Below are positions 5,913-14,711 of a stretch of DNA of 30,611 nt, piece after piece. The notes beneath the pieces were generated by a model. That model was not told the DNA's origin and did no database searches. It saw nothing but the letters and a program-made list of their open reading frames with translations. The position numbers were made by a program, and so were the translations under genes. The DNA comes from a virus: the IMG/VR virus record IMGVR_UViG_3300038505_000022, positions 1-30,611 of that record, one strand, 5' to 3'. Every line of letters begins with the position of its first letter. Position 1 is the first letter of the stretch.

Positions 5913-7604
5913 TTAAGCCTCACACGCCTTACACTCGTCAGGAGACCTTGAAGCCAAGTCGGACTTGCCATAGGCGGCGGACCTTAAGTAATACAAACTC
6001 TTTAGACCGCTTTTCCATGCCTCTACATGAACCCCGTGAACATATTTTGGGTCGGCATTAGCCACAAAAAACAAATTGAGTGACTGCCCTTGGTCAATCC
6101 ATTTCTGTCTTTGTGCGGCCTGCTTCACTAAGGCGTATTGATTAATTTCCCTTGCCGATAAAAAGACCTCTTGAATCTCCTTTGGGATTTCTTTAATGCC
6201 CATGACAGACCCGTCATTTTGCATAATTTTTTTCCAGACATCATCCGTGTTTAAGCCGTTTTCCGCCAACCATTTCTCTAAAATCTTATTTTTCTTAATA
6301 AAAGTCCCTTTTGCCGTTTTATGAACAAACACATTGGCGGCTATAGGCTCAATCCCCGGCGAAACACCGCCAGAGATAATCGAATTGCTGCCAGTAGGGG
6401 CTACGGCTAATAAATGGGAATTGCGACGCCCCGTACCTTTCATCCATTCGGGCTCGCCCTTTAATTCTGCCAATTCCTTACTAGCCTGCTCTGCTTTTGC
6501 TCGCATAGTCCTAAAAATCTCCGCATTTAAAGTCATAGCCTCAAAAGAATCCCAAGGGAATAGTTTTGATTGTAATAAGGTATGATAACCCAAAACACCC
6601 AATCCTAATGCCCTTGACTTCCTAGCAAAATTATATGCCCTTTCCAGCCCCTCAATTTTTTTAGACTTTTGCAAAAACTCTTCAACAACGGCATCTAGTA
6701 AATAAATGGCATACTTAACAGCATCGGTATCTTTCCATTCATCATATTTTGCCAAATTCATACTGCTTAAAACACATACCAAAGAATGCTCGTCGTCTGT
6801 ATGCAAAAAAATCTCCGTGCACAAATTAGAGCCTTTTACATTATACCAAGGTAGATGTTTTGGGTTATCTTTTTGAGCATGGTCTGTAAAGAAAATATAT
6901 GGCTCACCTGTCTTAAATCTAGTCTCTAATAACTGAACCCATAAATCACGCTTTGAGCTATCGCCATTAAGCATTTCTTCCATAAAAGTGTTTGATACCG
7001 TTACGCCATGGTGTAGGTTTGGGCAATGGAAGTTTCTGTCCTGAGTCGGATTCCTAATGTTGATAAAGGCTGAAGCGTCGTAATGTTCAATTGGAAGATA
7101 TGCCGCAACAGCACCTCTTCTAATACTGCCTTGCGACACTCCTAGAATAGTAGAATCAAGAATTTTTGCCCAAGAAACAGGCCCCGAAGCATTTCCTCCC
7201 GTCCCTTTTACTAATGCATTGGACGGACGAACATCCCTCATATGAACAGCCGTACCGCCACCGTGCTTCGTCATCATTGCAACCTCTTTAATTGTATCAA
7301 AAATCTTCGGCAAAGAATCGGGCATGTACGAGGAAAAACAGGACACGGGAAGGCCTCTATTAGTGCCCATATTAGACGCAACTGGTGTGGCTAACCCTAG
7401 CCATCCGTTCCATAAAATTTCAAAAAACCTATCTTTTATATCTGGTATTTCGGGGTAATAAGACGCTGCTGCTTTTGACACCCTCATCCACATATCTCTA
7501 GGAGTTTCGTCCTCTAAAAGATAGCCCCCACTTAAAGTTTTATACCCATCTTCAGTTAGCCATTCTGGGGCTTGTCCATTATTCTTTAGATCTTGTAAAC
7601 CCAT
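5913..7604 (-). CDS. nrdA: Class I ribonucleotide reductase, large (alpha) subunit
   Basis: Reduces ribonucleoside diphosphates to deoxy forms for phage DNA synthesis, normally together with an NrdB radical subunit not seen here. I start it at ATG 7604 (MGLQDLKNNGQ), which has AGGAGG seven bases upstream; an in-frame upstream extension to 7703 has no ribosome site and overlaps the promoter. The resulting 563 residues carry SCFSS (Cys89), NLCTE (Asn260, Cys262, Glu264), Cys277 in LVCVLSS, PTGSNSIISGG, the YYLRS tyrosine pair (538-539) that passes the radical, and the C-terminal redox pair CKAC (558, 561). It is shorter than E. coli NrdA (about 760) and appears to lack the N-terminal ATP-cone, so dATP feedback is probably absent. 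It sits beside the head genes rather than with other nucleotide genes. Confidence 0.93.
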   Translation of the reverse strand: MGLQDLKNNGQAPEWLTEDGYKTLSGGYLLEDETPRDMWMRVSKAAASYYPEIPDIKDRFFEILWNGWLGLATPVASNMGTNRGLPVSCFSSYMPDSLPKIFDTIKEVAMMTKHGGGTAVHMRDVRPSNALVKGTGGNASGPVSWAKILDSTILGVSQGSIRRGAVAAYLPIEHYDASAFINIRNPTQDRNFHCPNLHHGVTVSNTFMEEMLNGDSSKRDLWVQLLETRFKTGEPYIFFTDHAQKDNPKHLPWYNVKGSNLCTEIFLHTDDEHSLVCVLSSMNLAKYDEWKDTDAVKYAIYLLDAVVEEFLQKSKKIEGLERAYNFARKSRALGLGVLGYHTLLQSKLFPWDSFEAMTLNAEIFRTMRAKAEQASKELAELKGEPEWMKGTGRRNSHLLAVAPTGSNSIISGGVSPGIEPIAANVFVHKTAKGTFIKKNKILEKWLAENGLNTDDVWKKIMQNDGSVMGIKEIPKEIQEVFLSAREINQYALVKQAAQRQKWIDQGQSLNLFFVANADPKYVHGVHVEAWKSGLKSLYYLRSAAYGKSDLASRSPDECKACEA

Positions 7605-7614
7605 TGAGCCTCCT

Positions 7615-7653
7615 GCGATACAAAGCAATGTGCAAAAAAATGCACAATATCGC
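7615..7653 (-). promoter_or_regulatory. Leader stem-loop next to the nrdA ribosome site
   Basis: In the nrdA leader a six-base-pair stem TGTGCA/TGCACA with an A/T-only loop (7629-7646) is enclosed by a second stem GCGATA/TATCGC (7653-7648 with 7620-7615). The outer stem ends immediately before AGGAGG. The structure could hold or expose the ribosome site, or protect the 5' end of the message. There is no match I recognise to a known riboswitch or NrdR box. Confidence 0.5.
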
Positions 7654-7674
7654 TGCACACTTGCATGATTATAT

Positions 7675-7703
7675 ATCGTATCACAGGATGCTTTTATTGT
7701 CAA
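7675..7703 (-). promoter_or_regulatory. Sigma-70 promoter of nrdA
   Basis: Minus strand TTGACA (7703-7698), 17 bp, TACGAT (7680-7675). Start expected near 7668, leaving a 65-base leader that holds the nested stem-loop and the ribosome site. The -35 abuts the end of the portal gene (7719). Confidence 0.8.
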
Positions 7704-7718
7704 TGTTTTTTAAACAAA

Positions 7719-9536
7719 CTATTCTTCGTGTTCTTTTTGATCGTCGTCTTCTTCAACGCCATCCGTTTCAAGATAGTCTTGAACTAAGAACTCCATAAGT
7801 TCTTTGGTGTAAGGACGAGTAGAGAACATGGACTGAACTGTGGCGGGATTAACTTGCATTAAAATTTGCAAAAACTGTATCCAAAAAGGGTCTCTCTTAT
7901 ATTGCAAAATGGGATCTATGGCCGCAACAGGGTTTTCCATATATTCTGCGATCACGTCCCCTACGTTTAGATACTTGTCCAAAATAAGCTGATACCGCTC
8001 ATTAAAAGGCACTCGTCCGCCCATAGCTGGACCGACTTGTTTCTTTTCTACCTGAGACAGTATTTCATCATAATCCATATGTATTGGGGATTCCTGCGAA
8101 ATCCTAACCGCCTCTTGCTCTCTAGTCTCGGCGTCCAAGCCACTCAGCTTAACATGGGCAATTTGCGCCAAATCTGGATCAATAAGCTCCAAAATTTGAT
8201 TCAAAAAAGCCTCAATTTTCAAAATCAAAGGGCGTAAACCTGTATCCCTTGCCGCTGTAAGCTTAAATTCATTGTTGGACTCGCTCAAAGCCTTTTGGTT
8301 TGTTCCGCGGCTTAAGTGCCCCATTCCAGGCAATTCGTCTGGGCTTATAGCAAAAGCCGTCAATATGCTTCTTGCTACGGCATCGTACAAAAACATAAAC
8401 TCTGCGTCGCCATTGCTGGAATTAACGGGAACCCATTGGATATTAGATCCGGGGGTTACTCCGAACACAGGAACCCTAAACGCATTGCCCACAGAATTAA
8501 TGTTCTGTATAAAATCGTGACGCATCTGGTCAATAGTCTGCTGATCCAAATCCTCTGAGGATACAACCAAAATACCCTTACTTGCCCTACCGTTTTGGAA
8601 GTATAGGCGGTTATAGACATCAATGCTTAGATGACTAGTGATCGAATTTAGGGTTGTGTCAATTGGCGTTACGGGGTATCCTCCAAATTCAATATCGTTT
8701 GTCGGATACAAATTCACAACAATCATTTCGTCGTCTGTCAGAGCAACCTTATATTGGTTGTTAACCATTTGAACATAAGCATATTCGTCGTTTTTAAACG
8801 CCTCAATATCTATGTTGGCAAAACCTTTTTGTTTTAGATACGTCAAAAACGACTCACGCATGCCTTGAGTTGCTTCACTATTTTTATATGTCCTGTATAT
8901 TGTCGCCGCATCTACAGGCCTAAACCTGTGAAATAGTTTCTCGCCTTTTTGTTCGTCGTATTCATAAATGCACTCTACTGCAAATCTACCCAAACTAATA
9001 CCATCATAAACGGATAAATACAAAAACTCGTCAAGGGTCATTCTTTCTGACTTCTTAATGCCGTCTTCTCTGCCGCAATGATACAACATCCATTTTGCCG
9101 AAAAAATACGGTCCTGTATAATACCCCACTCTTCTGGCTCAATAAATCCCTTAACAGAATCTTTTAAAGCAATTTCAAAACCAATATCTAAACGGTTCGC
9201 TCTTGGATGGCCAAACATAGAAATGGTGTTGGCCCTAGCCCTAAGAATAGAAGCAATTAAATGGTTTTGAACACGAACACTTTTAATAACATCGTCCGGA
9301 ACTAGCGATCTTTTTTGCTTGATGACCCCGCCATAAGAACTAGTTAATTGCTCTTCCGTGTTATTATCGGTAGCGATTCGAGGCGTCTTTTTTGCTTTAT
9401 GGGTTAAAACAAAATCTTTTAATCTTTTCTCTAAAGCTTCAGCGCCATCTACCCCAGGAAGCTCAAACGAAACTTTATTTTCAACACCCTCATTTTCCAT
9501 GGAGTATATTAAAGTGTTTTTTTTGTCATTTGACAT
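7719..9536 (-). CDS. Phage portal protein
   Basis: 605 residues, in the size range of portal proteins, which form the dodecameric ring at the capsid vertex through which DNA is packaged. Supporting features: a long mixed alpha/beta N-terminal region with RVQNHLIASILRARANTIS, a stem-like central part (LYPTNDIEFGGYPVTPID), and a segment SPDELPGMGHLSRGTNQKA typical of portals just before the long crown helices. The C-terminus is strongly acidic (GVEEDDDQKEHEE). GGGG lies seven bases before the ATG. It follows the connector-like and 313-residue proteins in the same direction as the terminase, giving the order TerL, HNH, small gene, connector, virion protein, portal. Nearest alternative: another large head-vertex protein. 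Confidence 0.85.
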   Translation of the reverse strand: MSNDKKNTLIYSMENEGVENKVSFELPGVDGAEALEKRLKDFVLTHKAKKTPRIATDNNTEEQLTSSYGGVIKQKRSLVPDDVIKSVRVQNHLIASILRARANTISMFGHPRANRLDIGFEIALKDSVKGFIEPEEWGIIQDRIFSAKWMLYHCGREDGIKKSERMTLDEFLYLSVYDGISLGRFAVECIYEYDEQKGEKLFHRFRPVDAATIYRTYKNSEATQGMRESFLTYLKQKGFANIDIEAFKNDEYAYVQMVNNQYKVALTDDEMIVVNLYPTNDIEFGGYPVTPIDTTLNSITSHLSIDVYNRLYFQNGRASKGILVVSSEDLDQQTIDQMRHDFIQNINSVGNAFRVPVFGVTPGSNIQWVPVNSSNGDAEFMFLYDAVARSILTAFAISPDELPGMGHLSRGTNQKALSESNNEFKLTAARDTGLRPLILKIEAFLNQILELIDPDLAQIAHVKLSGLDAETREQEAVRISQESPIHMDYDEILSQVEKKQVGPAMGGRVPFNERYQLILDKYLNVGDVIAEYMENPVAAIDPILQYKRDPFWIQFLQILMQVNPATVQSMFSTRPYTKELMEFLVQDYLETDGVEEDDDQKEHEE

Positions 9537-9544
9537 ATAGTCCC

Positions 9545-10486
9545 CTATTCAGCGGAAGCAAAATAAACCTTAGCGCTATCAGTATCAGAATTATTTCTTA
9601 CCACAAGCTTATAGACCAGGCTTTTCTTAAGGTAAACCCCAGGTTGTGAAGGCGTGCCGGCAAACACCTCTAAATCCGATTCCCACACATTGTTTACCTG
9701 TATAGCCAAAGGCCTGTCAGACTCTAAATAAACCAGTTGCTTTCCTGCCGAAAAAACACTTAACTGAAAGTTAATATCCAAAATTGATGGCAAAGTAGCT
9801 TTTGAAAAAAAGTGAATAGCATCGTCTAGGACATTTGTGACCTCATAAATACCATTAAGAACTGTATGGGCGCTGTGCTTTAACAATAATCGATCACCCT
9901 TTTTTACTCCAGCCAAAGAAAATACCTTAAATTTTTTATCAAAATTAGCCCCTAAAGTGACCGATTGGTTTGTCGCAGAGGAGTTTCTACACATAATAGA
10001 GGTGGGCGTTACAGCAATAACAGAAAACTGCCCCGCATTGTTTGGACTAAAAACTGCGTCAGACAGGTATAGCACATCCCCTACAACTACGGCAGACGTG
10101 TTCATTGGTGTTCCCGACGGAGTAGTGAGAGTTACAATGCCGGTGTTTATATCTACGGAAAGATCCACCTGAGTAGTAGCATCAATGCCCAAAGCGCGAG
10201 CCGTTCTAAATAGCGGATTTGGCCCTACCCCTGTCCATTCCAATTTATACGTCCCGCCGGACACATGGGAAACCTGATATTGTGTTGTCGGAGCGTGGGA
10301 AATAGACCTTAAAGAATTAAACAATTCAATTTGCTCTCCGGGCTCTAGTGTGTAATCCAAAGATACGGGGTCGTTTACGGGGACATTTACAATTTCTCTG
10401 GTCCACTTAAAATGGTTTAGTTGTGGGCTGGTCGTATTTGCCTCGCGAAATGAAACTAATCGCAATACCATGTTTAAAATGCTCAT
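9545..10486 (-). CDS. Putative virion structural protein, beta-rich
   Basis: 313 residues, not tied to a named family. Composition is rich in Val, Thr, Ser and Asn with alternating polar and hydrophobic residues (GTYKLEWTGVGPNPLFRTAR, then VDINTGIVTLTTPSGTPM), typical of beta-sandwich phage decoration, head-fibre or baseplate proteins. No cysteine motif apart from one Cys, and no membrane segment. AGGAGAGG precedes the ATG. It lies nine bases from the portal gene and 15 from the connector-like gene, inside the head cassette, so a head or neck surface protein is the best inference. Confidence 0.65.
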   Translation of the reverse strand: MSILNMVLRLVSFREANTTSPQLNHFKWTREIVNVPVNDPVSLDYTLEPGEQIELFNSLRSISHAPTTQYQVSHVSGGTYKLEWTGVGPNPLFRTARALGIDATTQVDLSVDINTGIVTLTTPSGTPMNTSAVVVGDVLYLSDAVFSPNNAGQFSVIAVTPTSIMCRNSSATNQSVTLGANFDKKFKVFSLAGVKKGDRLLLKHSAHTVLNGIYEVTNVLDDAIHFFSKATLPSILDINFQLSVFSAGKQLVYLESDRPLAIQVNNVWESDLEVFAGTPSQPGVYLKKSLVYKLVVRNNSDTDSAKVYFASAE

Positions 10487-10501
10487 ACCCTCTCCTATAT
10501 C

Positions 10502-11323
10502 TTATATTATGCCAAAAAACATTTTTTGAGCTGCAAGTTTTTTTAGCTTTTCTAAAATAACCTGTTTTCTGGCTTCCAATTCCTGCGTTCTTTGTAAGAA
10601 AATCTGAACACCGGGGTTTGAACTGGATTGCCCTATGCCGTCTTGCGATAACGACACGGAGTTGTGTTTGTTGAAAGGGGCAATTTGGCTAAGTATATTC
10701 TGAGTTGCAATAATACCTATTAACTCGTTTAGAATCAGAGGAACTTCTCCTGGTGTCCGTGAAAACCCTGTGTAATACTCAACCGTCCAATAGCTTGGTA
10801 TAAAGCTAAAATACCTTTGTAGTATGTAAATGTAAGAACCGTAAGGTCCAAAAGCTGAGGTAGGCACTGTAGTATTGGCATAATAAGCGCCCATCATCGG
10901 AATGACATTGATCTGCCTTTGATGAGCACGGCCTAATTCAATCCATTGCGGAGGCACGATAAAAAAGTTTTCTTGATTAGCCCCCTGAATGGCGAGCTTT
11001 TCAATACCAACAACTCGGTATTGTGTTCTTAAATAAATAAACTGGCGGTATTGATTATAGTCAAACGCTAGTCTTTCCGATACTTTTTCTGTTACTATAG
11101 GATTTCCCAAAAGAACTTCGGTTTCATTTAGCGCAATCTTAATTTTGTCCTGTAAAAACTCGTCTGTCAGTATATTTTGGGCATCTGGCACGATTTTTTC
11201 AATGCCTTGCAAAAAACGCAATTTAAGCAAATCTACGGTCAAAAGCGGCTCTGACCGATTAAAAATGCCAGAAGGTTCAGAAACAAATAGCGGGTATGTA
11301 AAGGTGGTGACGGGTTTTTGCAT
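10502..11323 (-). CDS. Putative head-tail connector / neck protein
   Basis: 273 residues, starting MQKPVTTFTYPLFVSEPSGI. The middle is mainly helical and beta mixed, with aromatic-rich surface-like sequence (SYIYILQRYFSFIPSYWTVE). The C-terminal helix is basic and charged (QELEARKQVILEKLKKLAAQ). Position between terminase/HNH and portal fits an adaptor or neck protein, and segments such as TDEFLQDKIKIALNETEVLL resemble the small helical adaptor folds found in phage connectors. This is a placement by context and general sequence character, not by a clear family motif. It could instead be another minor capsid protein. Confidence 0.55.
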   Translation of the reverse strand: MQKPVTTFTYPLFVSEPSGIFNRSEPLLTVDLLKLRFLQGIEKIVPDAQNILTDEFLQDKIKIALNETEVLLGNPIVTEKVSERLAFDYNQYRQFIYLRTQYRVVGIEKLAIQGANQENFFIVPPQWIELGRAHQRQINVIPMMGAYYANTTVPTSAFGPYGSYIYILQRYFSFIPSYWTVEYYTGFSRTPGEVPLILNELIGIIATQNILSQIAPFNKHNSVSLSQDGIGQSSSNPGVQIFLQRTQELEARKQVILEKLKKLAAQKMFFGII

Positions 11324-11346
11324 TGAAACCTCTTTTTTCTAAAAGA

Positions 11347-11559
11347 TTATTGCTGAAAATCGCCGCCAGACCACTTATCTAAGTAAAATTTATGATACTT
11401 ATCATAGTTTTTTATGCATTCTTTAGCTTTATTTTCAGAAAGACCACCAGATTCTTCCCATGAACAATTAGTCAATACATTTACACAATCCGCCTGATTG
11501 TTAATTGGTTTTGCCTTACAAAAAGCAAGGATTAAAGAAAAAGCGCCCTCTGCCATCAT
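11347..11559 (-). CDS. Small unknown protein, about 70 aa
   Basis: Reads MMAEGAFSLILAFCKAKPIN; either of two adjacent ATGs may be used. The start overlaps the stop of the HNH gene by four bases, a sign of coupled translation, which supports it as a real gene despite its size. Five cysteines occur over 50 residues (in FCKAK, DCVN, NCSW and ECIK), perhaps for metal binding or disulfides. Sits in the packaging cassette between HNH and the connector-like gene. Function unknown. Confidence 0.65.
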   Translation of the reverse strand: MMAEGAFSLILAFCKAKPINNQADCVNVLTNCSWEESGGLSENKAKECIKNYDKYHKFYLDKWSGGDFQQ

Positions 11560-11975
11560 GACTTACCTACCTTGTTTTTCTTTTCATTCTTAGTTTTTAT
11601 ATCGTGACATGACTTGCAAAGGACTTGCAAATTGTCCAAACCACAAAAAATCCTATCGACAATTTCGTCATAAGACATTTCTTGAAGTGTCCTCTCTATA
11701 GGAACTACTGGCACAATGTGGTCAACTTGCACATCTTTTTGTTTAAATTCTCCCAAGCACATGGCACACCGATAATATACATCTGGCTTTTTGGACACGG
11801 ATCCATCCTTTAAAACCTTAGGTTTTTCCACCCTAGCTTTTTGCAAGCTCAGCTTCATCCATGGCGACAGCCTAAATATACGCCTTATAGCCCCCTTTAT
11901 TTGGTTTTTCATAGGCGGCCAAACAGGTCTACCGTTAACTATTTGAATTTCTTTACTTTTTTTCTTTTTCACCAA
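11556..11975 (-). CDS. HNH endonuclease of the packaging cassette
   Basis: 139 residues. The C-terminal half shows a complete HNH/beta-beta-alpha-metal motif: CAMC near 71-74, VQVDHIVPV with the Asp-His pair near 87-88, then LDNLQVLCKSCHDIKTKNE with the Asn and CKSCH. The two CxxC pairs should bind a structural zinc. In many tailed phages an HNH protein beside the terminase is required for efficient packaging cleavage and acts with the large terminase. Here its stop overlaps the next small gene and its start overlaps the terminase end by seven bases, so the three are translationally linked. The N-terminus is very basic (MVKKKKSKEIQ). A homing enzyme is less likely, because it is embedded in the operon rather than inserted in a gene. 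Confidence 0.88.
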   Translation of the reverse strand: MVKKKKSKEIQIVNGRPVWPPMKNQIKGAIRRIFRLSPWMKLSLQKARVEKPKVLKDGSVSKKPDVYYRCAMCLGEFKQKDVQVDHIVPVVPIERTLQEMSYDEIVDRIFCGLDNLQVLCKSCHDIKTKNEKKNKVGKS

Positions 11976-13828
11976 AATACCTTCTTGTTTTTTGATGTTT
12001 TTGTAGAATCTAGCGAAGAATTTGGCCCTAAAACTTCGTGTAGTTTTTTTTGTAAAATTTCTTTATTGGCCCGCTCAGCTTCAAGCTGTAAATCGCTTTG
12101 TGGGGTGGCAATAGTTTTTGGGTCTGGAGGAGCAGACATAAGCTTTTGTTGACTTTTATTGTATAGGTTTTGTGCTAAATAGCGTAGAGCATCTGCCACG
12201 TCAGCATAAGCACCGTCATCTGGCGTTGTGGTTATAGTTCCATCAGCCCTACGCAAGAACGAGTGGTTCTGAAACATCTCTATCGCCCTACGGTTTTCTG
12301 GGGTATCTAGCACAAAAAACCGTCGTTGAGACCCAGATAAAATCTGGCTTCGCAAAGCTTCAATTCCACCCAAAACGTCTTTTTTAAAGTCGGGCAAAGA
12401 AAGGCCGGCACGCTTGAAAGTAAGGATATTGGCAGGGGCAGCTTGGTCGGCAAACCACCTATGTATGCCTCCATATTTTTCATGCAATTTTTGGGCTACA
12501 ACCAGTAAATCCGACAATTCAAGTCCCGGCGCTGAAAACGTATCAAACAAAATAGAAAACGAAGGGAAAACACCAACAACCACTATAGCGGACTCGTGAG
12601 TATATCCCCAGTCAATACCGGCATAAAATTTTATGCCTAACTCTGTTTTGATCTTTTCTAATAAAAAATCTGCCGTAGCTTGCCCTACAAAAGGCACCCC
12701 AAAAATCATCTCGTAAGCTTTGTTCGGTGTCCATACATTGCCTTTGTCAGGGGTCGGGTCAAAACGAGGGTAAACCAATCCTGCTTTTGATGGCGCTAAG
12801 CACAATAACTGGGCCTCGGCATAGTCCGGGTCTTTTGTCTGAAATTCATCAATCACAAACTGTATCGGTCGATACAGGCCCCCCTTGTGTTTGGGGCTTC
12901 TATCAGCAAGTTTTGTTTTGCATACGGGAAGTATAGGGCATTTAGAACATCCTAAGGGGGCTTCTATATTCTCGTATTCCATCCTCATTTCTTCGGAAGG
13001 TATTTGCTTGTACTCTTCCTCTGTCAACGAAGAAAGTGGCAGTTTATACGGCCGAATATATCTAACCACACGCTCTGGGTTTGATTTTTGATTCCTTTCG
13101 TCAGGGCAATGCTCGGTCAAATCTACGATATTCCATTGCAATAGCTTTTCTTTGTTTTTTGGGGCGTCCTTAATTTGCTGCTCCATTATACCGCCAGCAA
13201 ACTTCCTTGTAGAAGTCTTGATAATCATAGGGAAAATACCGTTTTTCATGGTTGGGATGCTGGATGCCTCTATTAATATGCTCTTATCCCGAAGAACATC
13301 AATTTCATCAATACTCATAGTAAGGGTATGCTCACTATTTGCCCCTTGTAGTGTCGCAATAATAACGCGAACGTAAGCAATATCCCCATCTGGAAACTGT
13401 AGCTTCACCATCCGTTTTGACTGGCTATCTATTTCGATGCCATTAGCATCCAAATGAGGTTTAAGTTTCAAAATAAACGACTGTAGATACTGTAACGCTT
13501 TATGGCTTTGCGATTCAATGGCGGCCATGTGAGCAATAGTTGCCCTAAAGTGCAGTAGAAGCAATACGTTCAACACGCTTTGGCTAAGAGTTTTAAATGA
13601 ATCGCGCGAGGATAGCCAAACAAAACCTCTTTTCCCGTCCTTGCCCTCATTATTTAGAACAAAGCGATACGCTTCCCATACGGCATCGGCGGGGGACGAA
13701 TTGCTACCCTCATAAATGGTACCATCAGGCAAGTCTATATCTAAAAAATAGAACACCCAATTTTTAAGGTGCTCTTTATCCCTAATGGGCTGTAAAAACA
13801 TTGCCTGACTAACGGCATAGCTGTCCAT
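11969..13828 (-). CDS. terL: Large terminase subunit
   Basis: 619-residue DNA packaging motor. The N-terminal ATPase has a variant Walker A, SSRDSFKT (73-80), with the flanking GFVWLS strand, and a Walker B LTMSIDEID (169-177) with the catalytic Glu. The C-terminal RNase H-like nuclease shows AGIDWGYTHESAIVVVG (first Asp), RWFADQAAPANILTFKRAG (second acid) and DDGAYADVADALRYL (third Asp). Between the two domains is a cysteine cluster CSKCPILPVC that could bind metal, an addition not general to terminases. It pumps DNA into the prohead through the portal using ATP. It is followed by the HNH gene, its usual partner, and preceded by a transglycosylase gene four bases away. A small terminase is not adjacent. 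Confidence 0.92.
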   Translation of the reverse strand: MDSYAVSQAMFLQPIRDKEHLKNWVFYFLDIDLPDGTIYEGSNSSPADAVWEAYRFVLNNEGKDGKRGFVWLSSRDSFKTLSQSVLNVLLLLHFRATIAHMAAIESQSHKALQYLQSFILKLKPHLDANGIEIDSQSKRMVKLQFPDGDIAYVRVIIATLQGANSEHTLTMSIDEIDVLRDKSILIEASSIPTMKNGIFPMIIKTSTRKFAGGIMEQQIKDAPKNKEKLLQWNIVDLTEHCPDERNQKSNPERVVRYIRPYKLPLSSLTEEEYKQIPSEEMRMEYENIEAPLGCSKCPILPVCKTKLADRSPKHKGGLYRPIQFVIDEFQTKDPDYAEAQLLCLAPSKAGLVYPRFDPTPDKGNVWTPNKAYEMIFGVPFVGQATADFLLEKIKTELGIKFYAGIDWGYTHESAIVVVGVFPSFSILFDTFSAPGLELSDLLVVAQKLHEKYGGIHRWFADQAAPANILTFKRAGLSLPDFKKDVLGGIEALRSQILSGSQRRFFVLDTPENRRAIEMFQNHSFLRRADGTITTTPDDGAYADVADALRYLAQNLYNKSQQKLMSAPPDPKTIATPQSDLQLEAERANKEILQKKLHEVLGPNSSLDSTKTSKNKKVFW

Positions 13829-13831
13829 ATA

Positions 13832-14407
13832 CTATTTTATATCGTGATGGTTTAATGAAAAAAATCGAACAACATACGGGTCGTTTTCTACGGCGTATGC
13901 GTCAGCCATCATAGCTCCGTTTATGCCATATTTCCACGCATAGACCCTTCTTTTTTCGCACTCAATTGCCTTGTATATCAATTCCCTATAAAACAATACA
14001 AGGTCTTTATGCAACTCTGGATTGCTCAATATCATATACGATATGCGATTAAGAGGGGTGTTTTCATCAATTAAGTGGCCATATTTCTGCCTCAAGCGAG
14101 AATACCTCAAAATCAAATCCTTCGCCGTTAGTGGCATTATACCCCAAAAACCAATGGCAGAGGTACCGCTATGGATACCCCGCACAACAGTTCTATGTCT
14201 GTTTAGCTTGCCGTAAGATGACTCCAAAAAGGCCAATTTTTTCAAATAAACATCAGAAGAAAGCTGCCTTAAAATATGCTTGTGGTCATCCCATGTCATC
14301 TCTTTAGGTGTCTCTCGCCAAACAAGCCGAGCAAAAGACGCCTTAGAAATACTTAAGGGGAACGACAGCACTAACAAAAATACAAGACTACTGGCTATCC
14401 GACTCAT
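13832..14407 (-). CDS. Exported lytic transglycosylase-like protein
   Basis: 191 residues starting with a clear signal or anchor sequence (MSRIASSLVFLLVLSFPLSI). The mature part contains FLESSYGKLN with the candidate catalytic Glu62, and GTSAIGFWGIMPLTAKDLI (81-99). Together these match the Glu-Ser and G-x-x-G-x-M-Q-x-x-P-x-T-A pattern of SLT lytic transglycosylases, with Pro in place of the usual Gln. Such enzymes cleave the glycan backbone of peptidoglycan. The export signal suggests action in the periplasm during lysis, or virion use during DNA entry. It overlaps the upstream coiled-coil gene by 20 bases and lies four bases before the terminase. Confidence in the fold is moderate because only the two core motifs are visible. 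Confidence 0.68.
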   Translation of the reverse strand: MSRIASSLVFLLVLSFPLSISKASFARLVWRETPKEMTWDDHKHILRQLSSDVYLKKLAFLESSYGKLNRHRTVVRGIHSGTSAIGFWGIMPLTAKDLILRYSRLRQKYGHLIDENTPLNRISYMILSNPELHKDLVLFYRELIYKAIECEKRRVYAWKYGINGAMMADAYAVENDPYVVRFFSLNHHDIK

Positions 14408-14663
14408 TCAATAACTCGATTAAATACTTTATTTTGCCCCGCACAAGTTTTTGACTCTCTTTATATGGAGCCATTAATTCCTTAAGCTGTTCTTTCGCCG
14501 TTTTCACGGCTTCGTCTGCCTCTAGAGCTTGCTCAATTTCTAACAAACCTTTACTCAAGTCCACAACTCTCTGTTTTTTGTCCTCTACACTCATTTGCTG
14601 TGCCTCTGCCGCAAATGTAGCATTTTCTTCCTCAAATTTTTGTTTCCAGTTTTTCTTTGCCAC
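14388..14663 (-). CDS. Small coiled-coil protein, GTG start
   Basis: 91 residues, highly charged, mostly Glu, Lys, Ala, Leu and Gln, almost certainly one long helical hairpin or coiled coil (KKQRVVDLSKGLLEIEQALE and onward). The best start is GTG at 14663, seven bases after GGAGG and preceded by AACAAAGGAGG, a leader sequence seen before other genes here. First gene of the packaging transcription unit, directly behind a strong promoter. Could be a scaffold, small terminase-like or regulatory protein; no motif decides. Confidence 0.7.
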   Translation of the reverse strand: MAKKNWKQKFEEENATFAAEAQQMSVEDKKQRVVDLSKGLLEIEQALEADEAVKTAKEQLKELMAPYKESQKLVRGKIKYLIELLNESDSQ

Positions 14664-14682
14664 TTACCGCCTCCTTTGTTAT

Positions 14683-14698
14683 GGCCCTAATCGGGGCC
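14683..14698 (-). promoter_or_regulatory. GC-rich leader hairpin before the packaging operon
   Basis: GGCCC and GGGCC separated by six bases form a compact hairpin in the leader between the promoter (14712-14740) and the ribosome site. It may stabilise the message; with no T-run after it, it is not a terminator. Confidence 0.5.
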
Positions 14699-14711
14699 GT
14701 TGTTTTTTTGT

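Noticed and set aside
7605-7703. N-terminal extension of nrdA (MTIKASCDTIYNHASVQRYC)
   Set aside because: It has no ribosome site, overlaps the promoter and leader hairpin, and is rich in Cys unlike NrdA starts.
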